Origin: CAVTRI01 sp963737075
GTDB taxonomy: Bacteria > Actinomycetota > Acidimicrobiia > Acidimicrobiales > Palsa-688
Assembly: GCA_963737075.1 (NCBI GenBank)
Contig: CAVTRI010000002.1
Coordinates: 124,001 to 188,000 of the forward strand
Length of the DNA: 64,000 nt
Reading direction: 5' to 3'
This document shows positions 18,084 through 26,841 of the stretch, piece by piece. Under the pieces are notes generated by a model, which saw only the letters and a list, made by a program, of their open reading frames with translations, was not told where the DNA came from and searched no databases. The position numbers were made by a program, and so were the translations under genes. How positions within the stretch are numbered: the stretch's first letter is position 1; every line of letters starts with the position of its first letter.

Positions 18084-19465
18084 TCATGCCGTCTCCTCGT
18101 GGTGGTTGTTGCGGTGGCGGCGATGGTAGGTGACGCGCTGTTCGTGGGCTCGCCGCAGTCCCTCGACTCGTGCTTGGCGGATGGCTTCTCCTCGGCCGGC
18201 GTGTTCGTCGTCGGGTGTGACGTAGCCGATCCCGGCGTGCAAGCGGGTCCCGTTGTACTCTCGGCGGACGCGGCCCAGTTCGGTGTCGAGAGCGGCGGGG
18301 TCGGTGATCGTTTCGAGGTGCGGCCACTCGCCTTTGACGTGGCCGAAGAGGCTCTCGATCCACGCCTGGTCGGTCGGCGTTGCGGGACGCCCCAGGCGCT
18401 GCGCGACGGCCAGGCCGACGAAGAAGTCCCTGGTGTCATGCGAGGTCATCGGCGGGCCGTTGTCGCTGCAGGCCAACAGGATCGGCCGGGCCGGGTCGTC
18501 GATGGGCAGCTCGATGCGCTCCGGGGTGATCAGCTCGGCGAGGCCCTCTGCGATGAGGGCCCTGTCGAAGATGACCGCGACCTGGCTGGAGGTCTCCTCG
18601 ATCGACACCAGCGTGTCGATCCACCTGCGGGACACGACGTCGACGATGGCGAACGCGACCCTCTTGGCGCGGGGGAAATGCGACACGTCCCAGCACCAGA
18701 TGCGATTCGGCTCCCACGACAGCCATGCCGGCCAGGCGATCCGTGGAGCAGGATCTCTCGCTGGCGGCTCGGGCAGAACCAGCCCGTGAGCAGCCAAGAC
18801 CCGGCGGAAGGTGGAGGCAGAGACCCACACCCGGGCGGTGTAGGAGCCGCGGTGAGCGAGCTTGCGATGCGAGCGGTCAATGCTGCCCCACTCCTCTGTG
18901 ACAGCGAGGATCTCGGCGACCTCCCACTCCATCAGCGAGTGCAGGGCGACACCGCCTGGTGCCCGATCGGTGAGAGTGCCCACGATGCGCTGGCGATGCC
19001 GCCAGCGGTGCACCCGGTCATCGGAAACCCCCAACAGCGCGGTCGCCCACGAATGCGGTGCGCCACCGGCGACAGCCTCGTCGACCAGTTTGAGGATCGC
19101 TTCCTTGGTCTCGCCCGGGACCCTCGGGCCAAGCGGAGATGTCAGGCCCAGCCGGCTTTTCCCCGCAGCACAGCCAGCTCGATCGCCTGCGCCTTGATCG
19201 CCTCGGTCAACTGTGCAAGCTCGCGGTTGGCCTCCTCGAGCTGCCAGTTGCGCTCGGCGGCTGGGCGTCCCGGCTTCGAAGAAAACGCAGCCAGCGCGGC
19301 GTCTTTGACGGTGCGGCGAATCGTGATGATCGTCGAAACGTCCACGCCCCACTTGCGCGCCGCATCGGACTGGGTGATCTCCCGACCCATCACGGACAAG
19401 AAGATCTCCCACTTCGTCTCCGGCGACAGCACCTTCGCCTTGCGACGTCCGTTCAACTCGGACAT
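18084..19465 (-). CDS. IS3-family transposase OrfAB, joined by -1 frameshift
   Basis: OrfA supplies the HTH and OrfB the DDE integrase core: D in IWCWDVSHF, D in ACSDNGPPM and E in WIESLFGHVKGEW. OrfB has no good start of its own; its frame opens upstream and overlaps the end of OrfA. A perfect slippery heptamer G-GGA-AAA (minus strand, plus positions 19157-19163) lies just before the OrfA stop and puts the ribosome exactly into the OrfB frame after a -1 slip. The fusion would be about 459 aa. Both parts look intact. Confidence 0.88.
19142..19465 (-). CDS. IS3-family OrfA (HTH protein)
   Basis: The 107-aa product has an HTH (ETKWEIFLSVMGREITQSDA followed by ARKWGVDVSTI) and a leucine-zipper-like helix, ANRELAQLTEAIKAQAIEL, for dimerisation. 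It ends in GKAGWA at 19142. In IS3 elements the non-shifted OrfA product usually regulates transposition. The same start also gives the frameshift fusion. Confidence 0.9.
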   Translation of the reverse strand: MSELNGRRKAKVLSPETKWEIFLSVMGREITQSDAARKWGVDVSTIITIRRTVKDAALAAFSSKPGRPAAERNWQLEEANRELAQLTEAIKAQAIELAVLRGKAGWA

Positions 19466-19548
19466 TCACAGCTCCTCTCGGACTAGCCGAGGAGACTGTC
19501 AGGCATGGGTCATTTCGCGGTGGACCCTCCGCGGCGAACTCAGACGCA

Positions 19549-19835
19549 AAACACCCCCGGCACACAATGGTGGCGGCGCAGGCAAGGAGGGTGGTGGGGC
19601 TTCAGGTCGTGGGCGGGGTCCTTTCCGGTGGGGGCCAGGTGGACGAAGGCCTTCTCCAGGTCCCGAGTTGCCGTCGGGGTGGGCAGCCCGTGTGGTGGGT
19701 GCCGGTCATTCCTTCGCCGCGGCAGGGCGGCATGGAGTGGTTCGGCTGCAGCCGGCCGGGTTCAATCAAGGCCACGACCGCGGTGGGGGTCAGACCGCCC
19801 TACGAGCTCGCGGGTCCGGCTGCGTCCGAGCTGGG
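19549..19835. other. Spacer between IS3 and the IS110 recombinase gene
   Basis: No gene is supported. It lies 3' of the IS110 gene and could include the right end of that element; IS110 elements lack clear inverted repeats, so the boundary is not readable by eye. Confidence 0.45.
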
Positions 19836-20858
19836 TCACGACTCGTCGACGGCGTGCAGGCAGCGGATGTCGCCGTCTCTGAGCCCGTAGTAGACGAGGG
19901 TCAGGATCTTGCGGGCGACGGCCACTTTGGCGATGGGCCGGCAGTTGCGGCGGTCGGCGATGCGACGGAATGTGTCTTTGACGAAGGTCCCGGTGGGGGC
20001 TTTCTGGGCGGCTTCGACCGCAGCCCAGCGGACCAGTTTGGAGCCCTGCTTGGAGATGTGGCCCCGGCGCACGGTGGTGTCGGACTCGTGGTGGCGGGGG
20101 GTGAGCCCGGCCCAGCAGCACAGCTTGGCCGGGGTGGCGAAGCGGTCCACGTCGCCGATCTCGGCCACGAACACCGCGGCCAACACCGGACCGACTCCGG
20201 GGATGGCCTGGACGGCGTGGTAGCCGGTGTTGTCGCGGAGGCGGCCGGCGATGAGCCGCTCGAAGAGGGCGATCTCCTTGTCGTAGTCGGCGATCAGCCG
20301 GCGCAGGGACGCCACCCGCCGGGCGAACGGCTCCGACATCGGGGTGTGGTCGAGCATGACCGAGCCGGCCACCCCGAACAGGTCGCTGACCGGCACCGGC
20401 AGCCCTTCTTTGCCCAATACGGCGTGGATTTGGGCTTTCAGCCCGGAGCGCAGCCGGACCAGTTTGTCTCGGTGGCGGACCAGCTCCCGAAGCTCGCGCA
20501 CCTCGGGTGGGGCCGCCCACGCCTCCGGCAGTCGTCCCATGCGCAACAGGTCGGCCAGGTCGGCCGCGTCCCGCTCGTCGTTTTTCACCCGCCGATAGGT
20601 GAACCCTTTGACCCCCAGCGGGTGGGCCAGATGCAGTCGGGCGTCGCACTCGTTGATCACGTCCGCCGCCCAGTACCACGAATAGGTCGCTTCCATCACG
20701 ACCTCCGCCTCGGGCCCGGCCTTGGCGATCTCGCCGGCCAGGATCAAAGGGTCGTTGGCGATCCGGGCCGTCGACAGCCGGTTGCCCTCCCCGTCCATGC
20801 GCACGATCAGCGACCGGCGCCGATGAAGATCAACACCGACATACTGTTTGTCAGACAC
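19836..20858 (-). CDS. IS110-family recombinase (DEDD transposase)
   Basis: The 340-aa protein begins YVGVDLHRR with the first catalytic Asp. VVMEATYSWYW supplies the Glu and VKNDERDAADLADLLR the two Asp, completing the RuvC-like DEDD set. The C-terminal domain has IPGVGPVLAAVFVAEIGD and SKQGSKLVRWAAVEAA, the conserved Ser region of the Tnp domain. Family members are RNA-guided bridge recombinases whose guide is encoded in the non-coding end of the element. The gene is intact, and about 290 non-coding bases lie upstream (20859-21150). Confidence 0.94.
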   Translation of the reverse strand: MSDKQYVGVDLHRRRSLIVRMDGEGNRLSTARIANDPLILAGEIAKAGPEAEVVMEATYSWYWAADVINECDARLHLAHPLGVKGFTYRRVKNDERDAADLADLLRMGRLPEAWAAPPEVRELRELVRHRDKLVRLRSGLKAQIHAVLGKEGLPVPVSDLFGVAGSVMLDHTPMSEPFARRVASLRRLIADYDKEIALFERLIAGRLRDNTGYHAVQAIPGVGPVLAAVFVAEIGDVDRFATPAKLCCWAGLTPRHHESDTTVRRGHISKQGSKLVRWAAVEAAQKAPTGTFVKDTFRRIADRRNCRPIAKVAVARKILTLVYYGLRDGDIRCLHAVDES

Positions 20859-21150
20859 AGGGGCCTCCTCTTCTTGCGAAGGTTGGTAGGTGTGGAAGCC
20901 CCGAGGTTCCCAAAAGACCTCGGTCAGCCACCAAGGAGCGGAGGCCCCGCTCCTTTCATCACATCAAGGCCGCAGGAGCGACCACGACGCCCCGCGTTAG
21001 CACCACCCCCGCCAGGTGCGACTGAGCGCCTTGACGGCCCGGGGCCAGCTCTGCACCCGCCGACAATGGACACGCCAGGGGAGGTGCCCCCCGAAAGCGC
21101 AAACCAGCCCGACCGTTCGTCCTCCCTTTCAAACGGCACCTCCCCTGGCT
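20859..21150 (-). ncRNA. Candidate IS110 bridge-RNA / left-end region
   Basis: This non-coding stretch upstream of the recombinase is where IS110-group elements encode their bridge RNA. Two clear hairpins occur: CCGAGGT/ACCTCGG at 20901-20907 and 20917-20923 with a 9-nt loop, and AAGGAGCGG/CCGCTCCTT at 20933-20941 and 20947-20955 with a 5-nt loop. Whether the loops match the target and donor DNA was not tested. The element's left edge is unknown, and no structure search was possible. Confidence 0.4.
21074..21149. repeat. 15-bp perfect inverted repeat with 46-nt spacer
   Basis: GCCAGGGGAGGTGCC at 21074-21088 and its exact reverse complement at 21135-21149 could form a long stem-loop. It may belong to the IS110 left end or be an independent small palindromic element. 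It lies in sequence without genes. Confidence 0.6.
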
Positions 21151-21290
21151 GAAAACCCTTCGACTACCCTCACACCCTCAACCCTGTTGCGACGGCCTCC
21201 TGAATCCGCCCCGTTTCGCGCGCAGCCTTTCGCCGGAGGACGCCCGGCATCCTCCGCTGGCGCGCATCGTAAGCCGCCACGGCCGTCATA

Positions 21291-21311
21291 CCGCGCGCCA
21301 GCGTGCCCGCC
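21291..21311 (+). repeat. 21-nt direct repeat, right copy flanking the IS cluster
   Basis: It matches 16448-16468 with one mismatch in the same orientation, and overlaps the start of the 34-nt tandem repeat. Confidence 0.5.
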
Positions 21312-21364
21312 ACACAGAGCGGGGCCGCGAGCCAGCGTGCCCGCCACACCGAGCGCGGCCGCGA
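21297..21364 (+). repeat. 34-nt tandem repeat, two copies plus 6 nt
   Basis: Units 21297-21330 and 21331-21364 differ at only two positions, and a third copy begins GCCAGC at 21365. Each unit contains GTGCCCGCCACA. The region 21371-21629 that follows holds no supported gene. Confidence 0.75.
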
Positions 21365-21629
21365 GCCAGCATTTCCTCACCCGTTCGAGCGTCCGGGCAA
21401 ACGAGCGGAACGGTGGTCACGCGAGAGCTTGGGGATGACCGACCACAGCTTGGCCAGCAGCACGGGGAAGGAAGAAACCGGACACCCCTTCGCCACTCAG
21501 CGTAGTCGCCGCTAGCCCGCAAGACAAGGCGGAATCTCCAAAAGGCCACTCGAGATTTGCCGCGCTTGCGAGCGTGGGGGGCACCGTCAGAGTAACCTTC
21601 GGGACGGTGAGCGCGATCGGGCCGGTGCC

Positions 21630-22154
21630 GTGACCTGGCTGGAGGGGTTGCCCACGGGCGAGACCGATTGGGACCGCGTGGCGCAGCTGTGCCCTGAGGC
21701 CTTCGACGCCATGTCCGGCCTGGTCGGGGCAGCCTACGAGGAAGTCGATCCTTGCCTCCTCGAGCTCTGTCGGCTGCGGATCGCGACGCTGCTCGGATAC
21801 ACCTCTGAGCTCATGCGCCGCAGTGACCGAGCTCATGCCAGTGGTCTGACGGATGAAAAGGTGGCGGACCTTCCGTCGTGGCCAACATCGCCACGCTTTA
21901 CAGCCGCAGACCGAGCCTGCCTGTCGGTGACGGAGCAGTTCGTCATCGATGCCAACGGCGTAACGGAGACACACATCTCAGACGTCACAGATCATCTGGG
22001 GCCTGAGGGTTGCTATGCGTTTATGCACGCGCTCTCAGTGCTGGAAACGTTCCAGCGAGCGTGTCTCGTTCTCGGAATCGAAAGTGCTCCTTCGGTCGAC
22101 GAGCTGGCTGTGCTTGGCGACCGACAAGGACCTTCGCGAAAGGTGGACAGGTGA
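21630..22154 (+). CDS. Carboxymuconolactone decarboxylase/AhpD-like protein lacking CxxC
   Basis: The protein of 174 aa is helical, with AYEEVDPCLLELCRLRIATLLGY aligned with the redox-motif region of CMD/AhpD proteins, but the CxxC position is replaced by LGYTSEL. LTDEKVADLPSW and FTAADRACLSVTEQFV are typical CMD helices. It probably forms a structural partner of the next gene, a CxxU protein of the same fold, which it overlaps by GTGA. Its GTG start at 21630 has no strong ribosome-binding site, so the true start is uncertain. Confidence 0.75.
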   Translation: MTWLEGLPTGETDWDRVAQLCPEAFDAMSGLVGAAYEEVDPCLLELCRLRIATLLGYTSELMRRSDRAHASGLTDEKVADLPSWPTSPRFTAADRACLSVTEQFVIDANGVTETHISDVTDHLGPEGCYAFMHALSVLETFQRACLVLGIESAPSVDELAVLGDRQGPSRKVDR

Positions 22155-22645
22155 AACCTCGCATTCCTCTACCGACCGAGAGCGTCAACCGCTGGGGGTT
22201 GCCTGATACCACCGGGATGGCGCCATCCCTCTCCGCCGCCCTCGGCCGTCTTTACCGCGTGGCGCACCGGATGGGCGCCGTCGACCCGGTGACGACCGAG
22301 CTCGTTCGTATCCGAAACGCGCGCCATCAGAACTGTTACTTCTGAATGAGCGTACGCAGCGCAGTTGCGCTGCAGCACGGGGCGGAGGAGCACATGCTCG
22401 ACGCCGTCGACCACTATGAAACCAGCGAGCTGTCCGCGAGCCAACGGGCAGCTCTGCGCCTGGCCGACGCCTATCTGACGCAGCCAGCAGACATGAGCGA
22501 CGCCACCCGACAGGAAGTCGCTGACGCGTTCACCCCCGTCCAGGTCGTCGAGTTGGTCGTCAAACTCATGGGGTTCAGCAGCGACAAGGTCATGGTCGCC
22601 CTGGGCCTCGACCTCGAGAAGGTCGAAATCTTCACGATGGACTGA
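22151..22645 (+). CDS. AhpD/CMD-family selenoprotein candidate (CxxU, in-frame TGA at 22343)
   Basis: From the GTG at 22151 the frame reads 64 residues to CYF, meets TGA at 22343-22345, and continues uninterrupted in the same frame for 99 residues to 22645. Both halves form one CMD-fold protein: ELVRIRNARHQNC, then TGA where the second redox Cys belongs, then MSVRSAVALQHGAEEHMLDA and LSASQRAALRLADAYL. The spacing Glu50-x11-Cys62-x2-U65 equals that of the AhpD active site (E-x11-C-x2-C). A hairpin follows the TGA at the distance of a bacterial SECIS. The protein would be a 164-aa thiol/selenol oxidoreductase acting with its neighbours. A simple nonsense mutation is the alternative. Confidence 0.78.
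22346..22376 (+). promoter_or_regulatory. Bacterial SECIS-like hairpin
   Basis: A perfect 7-bp stem, GCAGCGC (22356-22362) with GCGCTGC (22367-22373), closes loop AGTT. Seventeen bases separate the TGA from the loop, against 18 in E. coli fdhF as I recall it, and the loop contains the GU dinucleotide that SelB recognises. It lies within the coding sequence, as bacterial SECIS elements do. Confidence 0.65.
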
Positions 22646-22656
22646 CGCAGTCGCTG

Positions 22657-23079
22657 ATGACGTCAAGAGCGAACCTCGAGGCATTTCTGGCCGAACGCAG
22701 GAACGTCATCGTCGCAGGCACTCGTCGAGACGGCCGCCCCCATGTCAGCCCGAACTGGTTTTACTGGGACAGCGAGCGCTTCTACGTCTCGACCACCCGC
22801 GGTCGCACCAAATACAAGGTGTTCCAGCGAGACCCGCGCGCCGTCCTGCTGATCGACGACTCGACAGCGTTCCGCGCCCTGCTGATACCCGCGAAAACGG
22901 AAATCCGTGAGGACATTCACGTGGAGTTGCCGAGGTTCCGAGCCATCCGCGAAAAGCACGGCGTGAAGGTGCCGAGCGACGAGCAACACGAACGGGCGCT
23001 GCGCGACGAGGGGCGCGTTCTTCTGGCGTTCACACCTGACGGGCCGCCCGAGTCTTGGACCGCGTGGGGTCTGGACTGA
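22657..23079 (+). CDS. PPOX-class (F420- or FMN-binding) oxidoreductase
   Basis: The 140-aa split-barrel protein has the family layout: VIVAGTRRDGRPHVSPNWFYW, FYVSTTRGRTKYKVFQRDPR and AVLLIDD. These match pyridoxamine-phosphate-oxidase-like proteins of actinobacteria, many of which bind F420. It begins 11 bases after the selenoprotein candidate, so the three genes from 21630 form one operon. A redox partnership with the CxxU protein is an inference from that context. Confidence 0.85.
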   Translation: MTSRANLEAFLAERRNVIVAGTRRDGRPHVSPNWFYWDSERFYVSTTRGRTKYKVFQRDPRAVLLIDDSTAFRALLIPAKTEIREDIHVELPRFRAIREKHGVKVPSDEQHERALRDEGRVLLAFTPDGPPESWTAWGLD

Positions 23080-23268
23080 TCGACAGGCCGGACGGCCGGC
23101 AGGGGTACGGCGGTCTTCTCTTCGGAGCGAGGCAGCCGGCGGACGGTTGAGCGGTCGGCTCAGTAGCCGGGAACACCTCCCGTAGGTCGAGCGACGGGTC
23201 TCCGCGGATCTTGTCCGATGGTGGGGTGTTCCACCGGTTCGCCGGCGCCGAGTGCGGCGATGGCGTCC

Positions 23269-23580
23269 CTAGGCGTCGCCCACGATCGAAGTGCCGGAGA
23301 GAAGACGGGCAACATATCCCGCTGCCGTCACGAGGAGGAGCCCGCGGTGACCGCCTGCGCTCAGGACAGACCAACGGGACCGAACGGACAGCGCGGACCC
23401 GACGGACAAGGCAGACCCGGCGGAGAAGCCCGACAGCACGGAGCCGATCGCGCCGAACGAGAGAGTGGACCCGATCGATCCGACGCTGAGCACTGACCCG
23501 ACCGACCCGATCGACAGGATCGATCCGCGGCTGGCAATCGATAGAAACGAGCGCTGCGACCACAGAGACAGGTCAGCCAT
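23269..23580 (-). CDS. Gly/Ser/Leu nonapeptide-repeat protein
   Basis: The 103-aa protein begins MADLSLWSQRSFLSIASRG and then carries about five copies of a nine-residue repeat, GSxLSxGSx (GSILSIGSV, GSVLSVGSI, GSTLSFGAI, GSVLSGFSA, GSALSVGSA). From memory, short proteins with the MADL.LWSQ.S.LS start and such repeats occur in other actinobacteria without known function. The regular alternation suggests a beta-solenoid or a membrane-associated helix. An ATG at 23613 is also in frame. A 25-codon ORF overlaps its start on the same strand. Confidence 0.65.
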   Translation of the reverse strand: MADLSLWSQRSFLSIASRGSILSIGSVGSVLSVGSIGSTLSFGAIGSVLSGFSAGSALSVGSALSVRSRWSVLSAGGHRGLLLVTAAGYVARLLSGTSIVGDA

Positions 23581-23951
23581 ACAGCTCCCATCGCACCCGG
23601 ACAGCGTCTCCATCGGTCTCCACGGCCGCGTCCGGCACTACGACTGCCATCGCGATTCGACCCTACCCGCCCAGGTGCTCCGCCGCCATGCCAACGGCTG
23701 ATCCTCGCGGTGGCAACACCCCGCTGGCGACGCGTGGCGCGCCATGGGTCGTCGAACGGCGCGAGCAGGCGCGACCCAAAGAACAGGGGGCGCGTTTGTG
23801 CGTCTCATTCGAAGCCTTATCGCGCCCGGTACGGGCAACGTGACAGCTGATCGCGCCAACCGGCGGCGTTTGGCGCGATGGGTGGCTGGACAGCGCGTGA
23901 AGGCGGCTGGAGAGCGCGCGAGTATCGACGACACGAGCGCGACCGTATCGA
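23581..23951. other. Intergenic, only a tiny possible ORF
   Basis: On the minus strand a 25-codon ORF (MAVVVPDAAVETDGDAVRVR onward) ends within the first codons of the repeat-protein gene. It could be a leader or the tail of a decayed gene. Nothing else is supported between the repeat protein and pntB. Confidence 0.3.
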
Positions 23952-25345
<1,394 letters not shown>

Positions 25346-25349
<4 letters not shown>

Positions 25350-25675
25350 CGCGCGCCGTCCCCCTTGTGGTCCGAGCGTTCCTCGTCCCGCTGACGTCGG
25401 CCCTTGAACATGTCGAGCATCCGGTCGGTCACGACGACCCCACCCACGATGTTGAGGGTCGCCAGGGTGACGGCGAGGAACGCGAGGGTGGTCTCCAAGG
25501 CGCCGTGCGCCTCGTTGGCGATCACGATGGCGCCGACCAGGATCACGCCATGGATGGCGTTGCTGCCAGACATGAGCGGCGTGTGAAGGACGCTGGGCAC
25601 CTTGGAGATGACCTCGTAGCCGACGAACGCCGCCAGCACGAACACCACGAACAGGTCGATGCTGCTCGAGATCAC
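25346..25675 (-). CDS. pntAb: NAD(P) transhydrogenase subunit alpha, membrane part
   Basis: The 109-aa protein is the small membrane piece of a split PntA. Helices include LFVVFVLAAFVGYEVISKVP, the family block HTPLMSGSNAIHGVILVGAI follows, and LAVTLATLNIVGGVVVTDRM gives a further helix. The C-terminus is charged. It overlaps pntAa by ATGA and pntB by TTGA. Split alpha subunits are usual outside enterobacteria. Confidence 0.95.
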
Positions 25676-26820
25676 TGGGCCTCCAGAAGCTCGCGGGCCG
25701 TCTGGTTGCGGACGACACCGGACGACGTGACACAGGTGGCATCGAGCACCGCGTCGTCGAAGTCGACAACCAGCTCGCCGTCGCGGATGACGAGCGACAG
25801 GAGGTTGGCCACGTTGCGGGCCAGCAGGGCACTCGCGTGGGTCGGCACCTCGGCGGCCAGATTGCCGCCGCCGATAACAGCGACCTCGTGGTGGCGGACG
25901 ACTTCGCCGTCTCGGGTCAGCTCACAGTTGCCCCCCGAGGCAGCGGCCACATCGACGATCACCGACCCCGGGCGCATGCGTTCGACCATGCTGGTCGTGA
26001 CGAGGAGCGGGGCCCGCCGGCCGGGTACGGCCGCCGTAGTGATCACCACGTCCGAGGCGGCGACCGTGTCGGCCACCAGCTGTTGCTGACGGTCGAGAAA
26101 GTCAGCCGACTGCTCAGCCGCGTAGCCGCCCGTGCCCGCACGGGCCTCCAGGCCCAACTCGAGGAACGTCGCCCCCAGGCTGCGGACCTCCTCCGCGGCT
26201 TCCGGGCGCACGTCGTACGCCTTGACCACGGCGCCCAGCCGGCGGGCGGTGGCGATCGCCTGCAACCCCGCCACCCCGGCTCCGAGCACCAACACCTGGG
26301 TCGGTGGCACGGTACCGGCCGCCGTCATCACCATCGGGAAGAACCGACCCACCGTCACCGCTGCCACCAGCGCCGCCCGGTAGCCCGCCACGCTGGCCTG
26401 CGAGGACAACGCATCCATCCCTTGCGCACGGCTGATCCGCGGCACCAGCTCGAAGCTGAAACTGGTGACCTTCCGCTCGGCGAGCACCCGAATCGCCTCC
26501 AGGTCGGCTGCCGGTGAAAGGAAGCTCACCAGCGTGCAGCCCGTCGGCAGCATCACCGCCTCCTCTACCGTCGGCGCCTGCACCTTCGCGACCACGTCGG
26601 CGTCCGCGACCGTCTCGACGGCGGTGGTGGCGATCGTGGCGCCCACCACCGAGAAGTCGTCGTCCGCGTAGCCGGACGCTCGACCGGCCCCGCTCTGGAC
26701 CACGACCGACACGCCGGCCCCGGTCAGCTTGGCCGCTTCGCCCGGCACCATGGCCACCCGCCGCTCCCCCGGAAGGGTCTCGGACACCACCGCCACGATC
26801 ACGATGAGCCATCCTGCCAC
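25672..26820 (-). CDS. pntAa: NAD(P) transhydrogenase subunit alpha, NAD-binding part
   Basis: This 382-aa soluble domain I binds NAD(H). It starts near VVSETLPGERRVAMVPGEAA, the alanine-dehydrogenase/PntA N-terminal block, and has the Rossmann motif VLVLGAGVAGLQAIATARRL with VKAYDVRPEAAEEV. SVIVDVAAASGGNCELT closes the site. In-frame GTG codons a few residues inside may be the real start. Its ATG at 26820 lies 21 bases after the kynU stop, and its end overlaps pntAb (ATGA). Confidence 0.95.
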   Translation of the reverse strand: MAGWLIVIVAVVSETLPGERRVAMVPGEAAKLTGAGVSVVVQSGAGRASGYADDDFSVVGATIATTAVETVADADVVAKVQAPTVEEAVMLPTGCTLVSFLSPAADLEAIRVLAERKVTSFSFELVPRISRAQGMDALSSQASVAGYRAALVAAVTVGRFFPMVMTAAGTVPPTQVLVLGAGVAGLQAIATARRLGAVVKAYDVRPEAAEEVRSLGATFLELGLEARAGTGGYAAEQSADFLDRQQQLVADTVAASDVVITTAAVPGRRAPLLVTTSMVERMRPGSVIVDVAAASGGNCELTRDGEVVRHHEVAVIGGGNLAAEVPTHASALLARNVANLLSLVIRDGELVVDFDDAVLDATCVTSSGVVRNQTARELLEAQ

Positions 26821-26841
26821 GCAGGCTTGCGATCGCGGCGC

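Larger units (their letters stand above)
18040..19548 (-). mobile_element. IS3-family insertion sequence
   Basis: Terminal inverted repeats begin with TG and end with CA as in IS3 elements: TGCGTCTGAGTT at 18040-18051 and AACTCAGACGCA at 19537-19548 are exact complements, and a further CGCGG matches inside after three mismatches. The 1509-bp element holds overlapping orfA and orfB. No 3-4 bp target duplication is visible at the ends (GACC versus AAAC), so recombination may have replaced one flank. Confidence 0.9.

Noticed and set aside
19566..21152. Very long plus-strand open frame (part of a 1017-codon frame from 18099)
   Set aside because: It is antisense to the IS3 and IS110 genes and reflects GC bias; composition is Gly/Arg/Val-rich with no motif.
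21129..21380. Minus-strand ORF with a signal-like start (MRKCWLAAALGVAGTLARG)
   Set aside because: It runs through the 34-nt tandem repeat and a palindrome arm, and lacks any sensible mature protein.
22343..22345. In-frame TGA as a simple nonsense mutation splitting a CMD gene
   Set aside because: The TGA replaces exactly the second redox Cys, the frame stays open for 99 codons with normal family sequence, and a SECIS-like hairpin follows at the right distance. I keep nonsense mutation as the fallback, not the main call.
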